A stretch of DNA of 64,000 bases from Strigamia acuminata (taxonomy: Eukaryota > Arthropoda > Chilopoda > Geophilomorpha > Linotaeniidae), in NCBI GenBank assembly GCA_949358305.1, contig OX442314.1, forward strand, positions 6,575,087 through 6,639,086, read 5' to 3'. The translations under genes and the position numbers were made by a program. Positions 18,585 to 27,875 of the stretch are shown piece after piece (position 1 is the stretch's first letter; every line of letters begins with the position of its first letter). Below the pieces are notes generated by a model that had not been told where the DNA came from, searched no databases, and saw only the letters and a list, made by a program, of their open reading frames with translations.

Positions 18585-19347
18585 TAATATCTACAGAAAC
18601 GTTTGAAAGTTTTAATTATTAACTGGTAAATAATATTTTGTCTAAATATTTTTTAGCAAAAGGTAATTGAGCGCTGTCGTCATGGCAACTCCCTCACAAC
18701 GCTTACTAGCCGTCGGGCGAAGTCACATGATCATAAAAAATGGCGCCATTTGGAATTTGTTAAGTGATTTTTTGAACTGACAAAGTTTATCTTGAATTTT
18801 TTCGGCCCTTTTAGCCAACTTTTGTGATAGAAGAGTGGAACGTAACTACGTGAAATTCAACGAGTTATTCGTTTAACATACTTTCAATACGATCTGACTC
18901 AGCTTTTATGAACTTTCGGTATTTTTCGAGCGTCCGTCGGGCTTGGTTATAAATTCGTTTGTCAGCCGATTTCAACATTTCAACGGCTTTTTTAAGTTTT
19001 TCAATGGCGATATTCACCTGATTTTGCAGATCGAAATCTTCGTCTAACATTTCGTCGGGCGGATTCATCACGAGATTTCTTTCGGGCTCCGAGTCCGAAT
19101 CAATGTTGGGCGGTCCTTCGCCACCTTCGGCCATGATTCTGTGAATGGGCCGTTTGTTTTTCATGACAAATCTAATCATTTCAAACTAACTGTTTCACTT
19201 ACGAAGTTGAATCTATTCTTTTCCTTCGTTAATCGGCGGATCGTCCCAATCAGTGTGTTGTCGGAATGGTTTCACTTTGGAAAGTAACAAATTTTTGCAA
19301 AGTCCCCCAACTTGATGCTGATTGGTCGCCGTATGAACTACGTCATT
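18585..19347 (-). other. Element B spacer with putative intron between pol and third ORF
   Basis: A GTAAGT donor (minus strand, 19202-19197) and an acceptor ending CTGTAG (18596-18591) would define a 612-nt intron. Just before the donor, one frame reads DWDDPP, resembling NWDEPN in the short coding exon of element C, but this frame ends in a stop before the donor and has no ATG. The exon may be an untranslated leader here. Confidence 0.4.
18865..19179 (-). CDS. Element B small ORF, 104 aa, unknown
   Basis: A complete ORF inside the proposed intron. It is acidic at about residues 17-50 and then forms a Lys/Glu-rich helix-like stretch (IAIEKLKKAVEMLKSADKR) that suggests a coiled coil. It would be read only from unspliced or alternatively spliced RNA. 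No family recognised, and it may be chance. Confidence 0.35.
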   Translation of the reverse strand: MIRFVMKNKRPIHRIMAEGGEGPPNIDSDSEPERNLVMNPPDEMLDEDFDLQNQVNIAIEKLKKAVEMLKSADKRIYNQARRTLEKYRKFIKAESDRIESMLNE

Positions 19348-22300
19348 TTAATTACTATTTTTAGAATGATGTGACATCATTATGTCTCCATCACTCACTA
19401 GAGTACTGTCTTGCCGTCCGCGTTCTGCGCAGAATCGACTAGTTTCTCTCTGTTTTGGTGATTTCCGGCTTCTCATGTTATATTTTTTAGCCGATTTTTC
19501 GTCATTTTTGTCAAAATCTGTATTTTGAGATACCACTGGGTGTAGCATGGATCTTCGTTTTACTTTTTTCGGCTTTGTGGCCGGTTCCAACGTGGTTTGT
19601 AGATCATCCTGGGCTATTTGAATGTTCTCAAAACTAATCGCCACGTGTTCAACTTCGTCATCGGAATTTGGCAGCGACGGTAAAGTTTTTACTTCGTCTT
19701 CAAATAATGTATTAATTTTATTTTCAGTGGGTTGTCCCACCACCTCTCCCCTCCGCCAAATTTCCTGAGTAAATTGAGGGAAATATGGTGTAAGTTCGGA
19801 TGCGTGGATAGACGGGAATTTTGCATTATCTTCCAAGCGCTTTAATTCGAAGGCATTGCCTTGATGTGCACGAATAATGGCAAAAGGTCCAGTTCGGCGA
19901 TCAGCGATTCCGGCTGAAATTCCTTTAACAGCGCTGGATAATACGTGAGAATTTTTCCAGACTAAGTCGTTCACTTTGAAATTATCGAACTTCTTTTCTG
20001 ATTGGTGATCTTGTACTCTTTTTTGTAGATCAAATACATGTGACATCATGTGCTGATATGTGCTTGCGAGCACTTTCTCCAATTGATGAATGTAAACATG
20101 AGGATTTTTTGGGTCCACGACAAGAACTTCATCTGGCAAGCGCGGATCCCACGGCACTCTCAATTCTCTGCCGAAATTTAAATAAGCTGGTGAGAATTCT
20201 CTTCCGGCTGCAACCGTAGTTCGCAGACTGAAGGCGAATTCTCGCAAATATTCATCCCAACGGGTGTGAACATCAGTGTATAAAGCAATCAAATATTTAA
20301 TATCTCTGTTGGTTCTTTCAACAGGATTCGCCTGAGGATGGTACGGCGAAGTATAAGCCGGTAACATTTTGAATTTCTCGCAAAACTTCTGGTATACTTG
20401 CGATCTAAATTGCGAGCCATTATCAGACAATATTTTGCGTGGAAAGCCAAATTGCAGTGATAAATTATAAATGCAATCAGCTATTTTAGCCGAAGTTGGT
20501 TTCGACATTGGCCGCATCTCCGGCCATTTTGTAGCGACATCGATTATAACGAGTATGTGAGTGTTACCTCGTGGAGTTTTTGGTTTAGGCCCCATGAGAT
20601 CAGCGCTCAAGCAATCAAAGGGAGCATACGGACCCATTTGAGCTGCTTCAATTTCTAATTTTTGCCTTGGCTTGCAAGCCTGGCAGCGTTGACAATGTTT
20701 GATAAAGCGAGTAATATCTCGTTTCATCGTCGGCCATGCGTAGATTCTTCTAGCTCGATACATCGTTCGAGTAATACCACTGTGTCCAGACAACGGGTGT
20801 CCGTGAGCTGTCCAGATGACTCTGTAAACGAGACTTTCTGGTACAACCACTTTTAACGCTCTTCCGTTTTCTCCTAACTCATCAGTTAGAGTTGGATGGA
20901 ATTTTAGAAGCAAATCTTCTTCAATTAGATAAGCAGACGCCTTTCGTTTAAAACGTCTCTTGCTCATCGCGTGCTTAAGTTCAGGAGGGTAACAGCCATT
21001 GAGCAGGAAATTTCGAATTTTTTGGCATTCTTTATCTTGTTTTTGCCCAACAATAATTTCTTCTCTTGTAGGTGGCTCACATTCTAATTTCTTCACAACG
21101 TTGGCTGCAAAAGTGTGGACGAGGACATTTGATGACGGGAATTCGAACTCTTGAGTCATCATGAGATGAATTTTTTCATTGGATTCAATATTAGGAGGAT
21201 CATAAGCATGCGACCAAAAATTGATTATTCTCTCGTCTTCAACAACTTCCGATGTGGGAAGCTGATTTGGTCCCCCCAGCTTCCAGTGTCGATATGGCGA
21301 TGGACAATACGCCAGTAAATCGTCATCTTCACCGTCTACGTTATCTTCTTCGGGCGTGCAGACAGGAGCTCGAGACAAAGCATCGGCCAATACGTTCAAC
21401 GGCCCTTTAATATACTGGATTTCAAATGTATACGCCATTAATTCGAGTTGCCATCGTGCCAGACGTCCTGCCGGTTCCTCCAGAGACATTAGCCATTTCA
21501 AGGCCTGATGATCCGTTTGAACGGTGAATTTGGTAAATTCGATGTAAGGGCGATATTTTCTCAGCGCCCAAACAACGGCCAAACACTCTAATTCAGTAGC
21601 CGTGTAATTTACTTCAGCCGGCTGCAAGCTACGGCTTGAATAAACGCACGGTAGTTCTTCTTGTCCACCCTTTTCAGGCTGGATTTGCATTAATGCGGCG
21701 CCCAATCCTTGACGACTGGCGTCCGTATGAATTATGAAAGGTTGATACAGATCTGGCATGGCCATCGTTCCTGAATCAGTGAGGGCTTTTTTAATTTTTT
21801 CAAAAGCCTCTTGATGACTGGGTTGCCAATTGAAATCCATATCCTTTTTCAATAAGGGTCTCAATGGTTCTGCCATGACCGATAAATTTTTTAGAAGTCG
21901 ATGGAAAAAGTTAACCATCCCCAAAAAACGCTGAAGTTCTTTTAAATTGGTTGGGGTTGGAAATTTCGTAATTGCATCCAACTTCTTGGGGTCAACGGCG
22001 AGTCCGCCGGTTCCTAATTTGTACCCAAGAAAAATCAATTCTTTTCTGCAAAATTTTGACTTATCCGGGTTGACACACAAATTAGCTTGGTCTAATTTTC
22101 CTAAAATTTTATCGACATTGATTAAATGTTCTTCATATGTCTTTGAAACAGTTATGATATCGTCCAGGTACGCCCAAGCTTGTCGCCTATACATTTCATC
22201 GAGGACTTTCTCAATTAAACGTTGGAAACTAGTCGGTGCATTTTTCAGTCCAAATGCCATAACTAAAAACATCAATCGGCCTATAGGGCTCCAAAAAGCC

Positions 22301-23775
22301 GTTTTCGGCTGTGCAGACGGGGTTAAACCTATCTGCCAGTAGCCTTTTGTCAAGTCGATTGTGGTGACCCACTCAAATGAACCAATTTCTCTTAAAATTT
22401 CTTCGATTGTCGGCATCTGAGGAGGATCATATTCTGTATGTTCGTTTAATGGCCGGTAATCTACACAGAGGCGTGGTTCGGCCCCCGGTTTGACCACTAA
22501 AACAATTCGCATGGCATAATCTCCAGTGGCAGGCACAGCGATTCCCTTGTCCACCATATCCTGACAGATTTGCCGAATTATTTCCCTTTTCTGAGGGTTA
22601 TAACTTTTAAATGGTACCCTTATAGGTTTATCAGTTGTCAGCTTGATATCGTGCTGCACTATGTGTGTACGTCCAGGAACTCTTGATAGAATTCTCTGTC
22701 GTCTCTTTAATACTTCCGCCAATGAGAGTCCTTGCTCCAATGTTAGATTGGCATCATTCACCATTTTGGTGATATCATCTCCCATTTTCAGAGTAGCTGC
22801 GCCAGCCAAAATTCCTTCATGACATACAAATGTAGCATTGTCTGGCGGTAATTCTTCAATTTTGGTTTTATATCTGTCCAAAACTGACTGCGGTATATAT
22901 GGTAGAGTTTCGGTCAATGGAGTAATAAAATTCCATGACATCGTTTTCGGATTCGGCTGTATACTTAGCCGCTTCATGAAATCATTTCCCAATAAAATCA
23001 TCGGGAAGCGGTGTTCAATAACTATGAAAGGATGCACAAGGACTCCATGTGTCCATCGAAATGACAGCAACAGGGTTCCGACTGGTTGAATATCTTTGCC
23101 AGCCGTTCCAATACAGAGACTTGGCGAGATGTACTGTAATTCTTTTTCTAATTTCAGATTTTCCATTACTGAAGCCGCCATAAAGCTTCTATTGGCTCCA
23201 GAATCTAACAATCCAGTAATTGGCCCTTTCATGGTCTGTAGTTGTATTTTCGGAATTCCCGTAAAATCTTCCATGTTCAAATTGCAGGTGACTCTACGTA
23301 TCCGATGTTCTAATGCAGGATAATCAATAGGGAGTTCGTCCATTTCATCGCTATATGATAGAACGACCCTTTCCATAGCTCTAGTCATTTCTTCAATTTC
23401 ATCGACCTCTTTCGACTTGGGACGGAATTTTTCCCAAAGTTTATCCATCCAGTTTTTACTTGGTTTGGGACAACATTGTAGCGCTTTCCTAACGTGATAT
23501 TGAAAGTATCGTTTGTCGGCCGTTTTTTCGGCCAATACTTCGTTAAGTTTTGTAAGGTCAACTTTAGGAAATCTCAGGTCACATGGTTTAAATTGAGCTA
23601 CCATCAAATGTTTTTTATCTACTGAATCCCAGTAGTCTAAATAGTTTTTATCCAATGGTTCACGGTAATCATGGGTTACTTCAATCTTGGGACAAACGTC
23701 GACGTCCATCTCCTTAATTGTTTCCGAGGCAACGGGCGCGAGTTTCAGCGTATTCGCTGCCAAACCCGCGCTCAC
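19348..23775 (-). CDS. pol: Element B Pol polyprotein (PR-RT-RNase H-IN)
   Basis: 1475 codons, open throughout. The first codon of the frame at the gag overlap is GTG, so entry by -1 frameshifting is more likely than initiation. Protease has LLDSGAN at residue 191. Reverse transcriptase has YLDD at 536-539. RNase H has HTDASRQGLG, ELECLAVVWALRKYRP and ADALSRAP. Integrase has HGHPLSGHSG and CQRCQACK, a core with ADLMGPKP, LSDNGSQF and NPVERTNRD, and a GPF-type module (RTGPFAIIRAHQGNAFEL). The basic tail has no chromodomain. Length is typical of Ty3/gypsy Pol. The closest relative in this window is element C. Confidence 0.95.
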   Translation of the reverse strand: MSAGLAANTLKLAPVASETIKEMDVDVCPKIEVTHDYREPLDKNYLDYWDSVDKKHLMVAQFKPCDLRFPKVDLTKLNEVLAEKTADKRYFQYHVRKALQCCPKPSKNWMDKLWEKFRPKSKEVDEIEEMTRAMERVVLSYSDEMDELPIDYPALEHRIRRVTCNLNMEDFTGIPKIQLQTMKGPITGLLDSGANRSFMAASVMENLKLEKELQYISPSLCIGTAGKDIQPVGTLLLSFRWTHGVLVHPFIVIEHRFPMILLGNDFMKRLSIQPNPKTMSWNFITPLTETLPYIPQSVLDRYKTKIEELPPDNATFVCHEGILAGAATLKMGDDITKMVNDANLTLEQGLSLAEVLKRRQRILSRVPGRTHIVQHDIKLTTDKPIRVPFKSYNPQKREIIRQICQDMVDKGIAVPATGDYAMRIVLVVKPGAEPRLCVDYRPLNEHTEYDPPQMPTIEEILREIGSFEWVTTIDLTKGYWQIGLTPSAQPKTAFWSPIGRLMFLVMAFGLKNAPTSFQRLIEKVLDEMYRRQAWAYLDDIITVSKTYEEHLINVDKILGKLDQANLCVNPDKSKFCRKELIFLGYKLGTGGLAVDPKKLDAITKFPTPTNLKELQRFLGMVNFFHRLLKNLSVMAEPLRPLLKKDMDFNWQPSHQEAFEKIKKALTDSGTMAMPDLYQPFIIHTDASRQGLGAALMQIQPEKGGQEELPCVYSSRSLQPAEVNYTATELECLAVVWALRKYRPYIEFTKFTVQTDHQALKWLMSLEEPAGRLARWQLELMAYTFEIQYIKGPLNVLADALSRAPVCTPEEDNVDGEDDDLLAYCPSPYRHWKLGGPNQLPTSEVVEDERIINFWSHAYDPPNIESNEKIHLMMTQEFEFPSSNVLVHTFAANVVKKLECEPPTREEIIVGQKQDKECQKIRNFLLNGCYPPELKHAMSKRRFKRKASAYLIEEDLLLKFHPTLTDELGENGRALKVVVPESLVYRVIWTAHGHPLSGHSGITRTMYRARRIYAWPTMKRDITRFIKHCQRCQACKPRQKLEIEAAQMGPYAPFDCLSADLMGPKPKTPRGNTHILVIIDVATKWPEMRPMSKPTSAKIADCIYNLSLQFGFPRKILSDNGSQFRSQVYQKFCEKFKMLPAYTSPYHPQANPVERTNRDIKYLIALYTDVHTRWDEYLREFAFSLRTTVAAGREFSPAYLNFGRELRVPWDPRLPDEVLVVDPKNPHVYIHQLEKVLASTYQHMMSHVFDLQKRVQDHQSEKKFDNFKVNDLVWKNSHVLSSAVKGISAGIADRRTGPFAIIRAHQGNAFELKRLEDNAKFPSIHASELTPYFPQFTQEIWRRGEVVGQPTENKINTLFEDEVKTLPSLPNSDDEVEHVAISFENIQIAQDDLQTTLEPATKPKKVKRRSMLHPVVSQNTDFDKNDEKSAKKYNMRSRKSPKQRETSRFCAERGRQDSTLVSDGDIMMSHHSKNSN

Positions 23776-26375
23776 AAGTTTTTTCGGAGCAGTTCCCCCA
23801 ACTTGCTGACAAGACCTTCTATCTCGGCAGCTGCTGGACTTCTATCAGGACACTGATTCGACCAATGCCCCAACTTTCCACATCTATGGCACGGATCAGT
23901 TTCTGGTGACTTGCGCCTAGGACCGTTTCCTGAAGTGGGCGACTTTGAACGGGGTTCTACGGCTTTTTTATCTGTAGCCGATTCCTTTTCAGTATCCGGA
24001 ATCACTTCGGGCTTGATGGGTAGCGGCAAAGGTGATTTTGATCGAGCATCTGTATTAAGGTTTGCTGTATTAAAAGTAACGTTTTTACCAACCATTTTTG
24101 GTCTGAATTTATTCTCAGTGACATGCTTCGCGAGTAATACAATAGCATTCTCAACTAAAGGGTCTAGCCCTGGGTCGTCTTCTTCGACTACATCAGTGCT
24201 GTCCTCTGACAAGGCAAGATTCGCGTAAGCTCGAGAATTTTTGGGTAGTTTGTGGGGGTTCGGAGGTCCGGCACTTGTAGTTTTATCCGTCTTCTCCGCA
24301 AAGTAATCCCCTCGATCTCGGGGTTGCATTAAAGGAGCTTGTCCAAGCCTAGCTTCTTTCACATATTCTTTAATGCGTAACTGCCGTTTTTTAATAGCTG
24401 CAGTTTCCTCCGGAGTCAAATATTCATTATACTTTTCTTCAATTCTCAGGTCATTATCCCTTAAAAATTGGGAGAGTTCTTTGAACGATCCGACCGGCGG
24501 TGCATCAACATTTTGCAGAATACTTCGGGAATATGGTGTCATTGCCTTTCGAAATTTTCTGTCCACATCATGGTCAGTAGATGGCGTTGGTAATGATGAC
24601 AACAAATCTTCGGTTCGGCGAAGATAGGAACGGATGTCTTCTCCCGCTGATTGAGCTAGATTGTCCCATAACTGATAAATATCTTCAGTAGGTTCAGCGT
24701 ACTCTCGCATGAATGCTTCTACAAATTGATTCCAATGCACGAATTCACGCTCAACGAACCAATTTTCGGCGCGTGCCACCAATGATTTTGGGACTAACTT
24801 CTCCAAAGTATCTTGAGGTGTTATACCATTTAGTCGAGCCATTCTGGTAATTTCTTCCAAAAAGGTTGATCCCATTTGGAATTCTCCATTAAAACGATCA
24901 GGGACTAATCGATCCCATCGAATTGTTTTCACATCGGCAATTTTATGCCGCCACTTATCAGTGGTGTATTTTGCAATTTTGCGCTTCAAGTCGAATTTAC
25001 GTAACTCTGCTAGCCGTGTGGTTCGACTTGCTGACTGCGCTTGTTTTTGAAACATTGCATCAATCTGCTCAGCAGTGTAATAACGTTCGTCGCTGGACCG
25101 AGATCTTCTAGATTTCGTCCTTGAACGACTCTTTCGCTCTTTCCGCGTCTCAGATCGAGTAGATTTTTCGCCTTCCGAAAGGGATTCGTCCTTCGACCCT
25201 CGTGGCGGAGGTACATTGTCGTATTTCTGACGCTCATCCCCCTTATCACGATCTTCGGGGTCTGGAGACGCACTTCGACTTCCAGATTGGTCATAATTAT
25301 CGTTGGACCGATGCGAATCGTTTTGTATCTTCATACGATTTCTCTCATCCATCATGGTCATGAGTTTGTCGCTATTAGTGAAAATTTCGGCATCTGAAGC
25401 GCCGTTCTTTTTTGATGTAGGCCCCTCAGCATTGGAACATCTTCTTTTGCGCGACTGTCGCTCATCTTCACTTGATGTTTGAGACGATTCGTTGGTTGCA
25501 GAATCTTCTAGCTGCACGACTTTCTTTTTCACCTTGGCGGCAGGACCTTTCTGTTGTGAGGCGAATTCAGCAACACGTATTCGTTCTTGTTCCTCCTCAA
25601 ATTCCTCTTGTTCTTTCAGCAATTTGGCTCGCCGCAGCTCATCTTCAGTTTCTTGAGCTTTTTTGTCGGCGGCTGCCATTTGTCTACGGAGTTCTTCATT
25701 AGATGATTCCTGTTGCTTTATGGAATCCCAAGCAATCTTCTGCTCTCTATTAAAGACTTCATTCTCTTTTTTAGACAAATGTTTCTTTCGAGCATCGAAT
25801 TCCATGCGTTGGCGCTCCAGTTCGTCCGATTGTTTTTTCAGTTTTTCTTCACTGTGACGGTACTGAGCGTTTATCTCTTGCAAAGCTTGATTCGATTTTT
25901 CAGCAGCTTCCTTGGCTTGAGACGCTGAGTTCATTTTTCGAGTAACAGCAGCCATCTGCTCGTTCATATGATCGACCAGGCGTTTTCTTTCATGATTAGA
26001 CATGGCTTCGTAAATCTCCATAATCGTCATCTGATCAGTTACTTGTACCCCCTGGAGAATTGCTCGATCCAGAAGTTCCTTGTAACCCACCGGTTGCGTA
26101 TCAGGAATCTCGATGTTGTCCAAATCCATGGAAGAATCACCCCAGTTCGTTGGTCCAGCGGAAATCGCTTCTTCGCGTTCTTCACCGCCTGTTCCAACTT
26201 CCTTAGTCGTGACACTCTCGGCGGCAACAGCGTCAATAGCTTCGGCTACATGTTGAGCCGTTAGGCTATTACGTGCCGTTCGAGGACGACCCGATCTACG
26301 GCGCTTAGCGCCCGTTTTCGTACGAGTCTGTACTCCTTCATCATCAATGGGGTTTTCTCCTTCTGAGTTAGACAT
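23772..26375 (-). CDS. gag: Element B Gag
   Basis: 867 aa from a clear ATG about 70 nt after the primer-binding site. The N-terminal part has long charged coiled-coil helices (about residues 130-280, heptad-like E/K/R/Q), then an Arg/Ser-rich stretch (KSRSRTKSRRSRSSDERYY). A retrotransposon Gag capsid core follows (ARAENWFVEREFVHWNQFVE). A CCHC zinc knuckle CHRCGKLGHWSNQC lies near residues 829-842. The coding sequence overlaps pol by four bases. It should form the particle and package RNA. Confidence 0.92.
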   Translation of the reverse strand: MSNSEGENPIDDEGVQTRTKTGAKRRRSGRPRTARNSLTAQHVAEAIDAVAAESVTTKEVGTGGEEREEAISAGPTNWGDSSMDLDNIEIPDTQPVGYKELLDRAILQGVQVTDQMTIMEIYEAMSNHERKRLVDHMNEQMAAVTRKMNSASQAKEAAEKSNQALQEINAQYRHSEEKLKKQSDELERQRMEFDARKKHLSKKENEVFNREQKIAWDSIKQQESSNEELRRQMAAADKKAQETEDELRRAKLLKEQEEFEEEQERIRVAEFASQQKGPAAKVKKKVVQLEDSATNESSQTSSEDERQSRKRRCSNAEGPTSKKNGASDAEIFTNSDKLMTMMDERNRMKIQNDSHRSNDNYDQSGSRSASPDPEDRDKGDERQKYDNVPPPRGSKDESLSEGEKSTRSETRKERKSRSRTKSRRSRSSDERYYTAEQIDAMFQKQAQSASRTTRLAELRKFDLKRKIAKYTTDKWRHKIADVKTIRWDRLVPDRFNGEFQMGSTFLEEITRMARLNGITPQDTLEKLVPKSLVARAENWFVEREFVHWNQFVEAFMREYAEPTEDIYQLWDNLAQSAGEDIRSYLRRTEDLLSSLPTPSTDHDVDRKFRKAMTPYSRSILQNVDAPPVGSFKELSQFLRDNDLRIEEKYNEYLTPEETAAIKKRQLRIKEYVKEARLGQAPLMQPRDRGDYFAEKTDKTTSAGPPNPHKLPKNSRAYANLALSEDSTDVVEEDDPGLDPLVENAIVLLAKHVTENKFRPKMVGKNVTFNTANLNTDARSKSPLPLPIKPEVIPDTEKESATDKKAVEPRSKSPTSGNGPRRKSPETDPCHRCGKLGHWSNQCPDRSPAAAEIEGLVSKLGELLRKNL
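23778..23784 (-). promoter_or_regulatory. -1 ribosomal frameshift site A AAA AAC
   Basis: On the minus strand the gag frame reads CGA AAA AAC TTG TGA. The heptamer is followed two codons later by the gag stop, and the -1 frame is pol. The layout A AAA AAC TTG then stop is like known retroviral gag-pro sites. Confidence 0.85.
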
Positions 26376-26447
26376 ACTGGGTTAGACAGATAAGAGAGAA
26401 AGATGATAGGAAAGTAGGAATAAATTCTAGGTTTAAACAATGGGATT

Positions 26448-26465
26448 ATCCCGGACGGGCCCCCA
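26448..26465 (-). promoter_or_regulatory. Primer-binding site of element B, tRNA-Pro
   Basis: On the minus strand TGGGGGCCCGTCCGGGAT is complementary to the 3' end of animal tRNA-Pro with about one mismatch. It lies two bases after the 5' LTR. Confidence 0.75.
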
Positions 26466-26467
26466 AG

Positions 26468-27646
26468 TGTTGCGTTCCTGACGGTTCCAATTGAATTTTC
26501 ACAACAACACTAAATTTATATTTAGTCACTATGGGATTTTTCCAATTGCAAGAGATCCCGGCGTTCACCTGTGGAAGCAGTTGAATGCCGTTTATAGGTC
26601 TTCTATCGGGTGGGTTAGCCGTTAAGTCGGTGTCTAGGGATTTGATCTCGAATAAAGGCTAGTTTAGTTATTTTAAGTCAAACAGTTAATCAATTTATTG
26701 AGCGTTAATTACAGGTTCAATTGAAGTGAATGTTAATAAAATGGGTTCTATGAGGATGAGATCGTCGGCGTGGAAGGCGACGTGCTCGAAGCAGCGCGGG
26801 ACTCCTTCGGGCGGGAAAAAGCAGTGCAGAAATGGCGACACGTCGCCGCGCAAATTCTGCGAAGTGAGAAAGGAAGCGTGAAGCCGAAAGACTTCACAAA
26901 GAGTGTCGGCTGTTAAGCCTGACAAGACGGGAAATCTTAAGTTAAACCCTAGATTGCAACGGGAGATTTCCGTTGGAGACAAGTAGTCAAACGGCGGGTA
27001 CCGCCGATCGTTAAAACCTGACTGGAGATCCGCTACAATCTGAATTGGAATCGTCGTCAACAGGTCGAGGAGCGGCGACGATGGCTCTGCAATCCTCGGC
27101 GGCTGGCTGGCGTCGATCTTCAACGGCGTGGGCGCGTTGGTCTTCGGGCGGCGGCGGGAACGACGGTGGTTTGGGCCGTCGTGCGTCGTCTTCGCGGCTC
27201 GGAAAGTGATTCGTTTGAACGTTGGTTCAAACAAATCGGGTTGAAACTTGGCAAACTCACGGGTCACGGACAAAACAGTGTTTTTGGTTAGTGAACAAAG
27301 CTGTGTCGGTGTGAACGGTATGAGTGTGATGCAAAGAGTGAGTAATAATTTGAATTATTACTCGGAATATGGCCGGAAAACGGCCAGTGCGCAGGCGTGG
27401 CGTGTGCCAAGGCACGCTTCAGCCCTAGCAACGGTGCAAAATTTGGGGATTGACTTAGCAACGCCCCAATCCAGGGCTCAAAATGCCAGGGCAGCCGTTA
27501 CAGCTTCTGGGCCAATTGCCCAAAAGCGCAACAGGTGCATGGCAAAAAACACAATTCTAATGATTACGGTTAAAATATAAATGATATGTTAAAAACGTGG
27601 CAGAAAAACCTCTCTACAAATGAAGTGAACATTTGAGATCGCAACA
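26468..27646 (-). repeat. Element B 5' LTR (1179 bp)
   Basis: Same length and termini as the copy at 14476-15654. The target duplication AGGG follows at 27647-27650. No TATA box is obvious on the minus strand. Confidence 0.95.
26695..27273 (-). CDS. ORF inside element B 5' LTR, 192 aa, unknown
   Basis: Twin of the ORF at 14703-15281 with one residue changed (Pro for Leu near residue 113). This copy lies in the LTR that should drive transcription. Function unknown. Confidence 0.4.
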   Translation of the reverse strand: MSVTREFAKFQPDLFEPTFKRITFRAAKTTHDGPNHRRSRRRPKTNAPTPLKIDASQPPRIAEPSSPLLDLLTTIPIQIVADLQSGFNDRRYPPFDYLSPTEISRCNLGFNLRFPVLSGLTADTLCEVFRLHASFLTSQNLRGDVSPFLHCFFPPEGVPRCFEHVAFHADDLILIEPILLTFTSIEPVINAQ

Positions 27647-27650
27647 AGGG
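27647..27650. repeat. Target-site duplication of element B, right copy (AGGG)
   Basis: Matches 14472-14475. Confidence 0.85.
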
Positions 27651-27869
27651 TTAGGTGTTTTTTGAACAGATTCAGTCTGGTGATGTAGCAAATGAATATT
27701 TAATGGCTATCAGGTCAAAATTAACTTGCAAGTTTGTATGTGGTTAATGCTAATGCGATGACCCATTGCCAACTGATAACTGACCGCGGATTAGCTCATC
27801 AGTTGATGTTTAGAACAGCGAAAATGAAAATAGATGGGATAAAATTGGAACTGATGTATGAAAAGAAAT

Positions 27870-27875
27870 GAAACA
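27870..27875. repeat. Target-site duplication of foldback element, left copy (GAAACA)
   Basis: GAAACA is next to the left terminus AGTAGTTAAGG and recurs next to the right terminus at 48646-48651. A preceding T also matches, so the duplication could be read as 7 bp with an asymmetric end. Confidence 0.7.

Larger units (their letters stand above)
14476..27646 (-). mobile_element. Complete Ty3/gypsy LTR retrotransposon B (13.2 kb)
   Basis: Two LTRs of 1179 bp (14476-15654 and 26468-27646) differ at only two positions that I could find. They are flanked by a 4-bp target duplication AGGG (14472-14475 and 27647-27650). On the minus strand the order is LTR, tRNA-Pro primer site, short leader, gag, pol in the -1 frame, a small ORF, an 891-aa third ORF, polypurine tract, LTR. 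All main frames are open, so it may be active or recently so. It inserted into host intron 10 in the same orientation as the gene. Confidence 0.95.

Noticed and set aside
27647-27869. Possible exon between element B and the foldback
   Set aside because: Frames are interrupted and no family motif or paired splice sites were found; it fits leftover intron 10.
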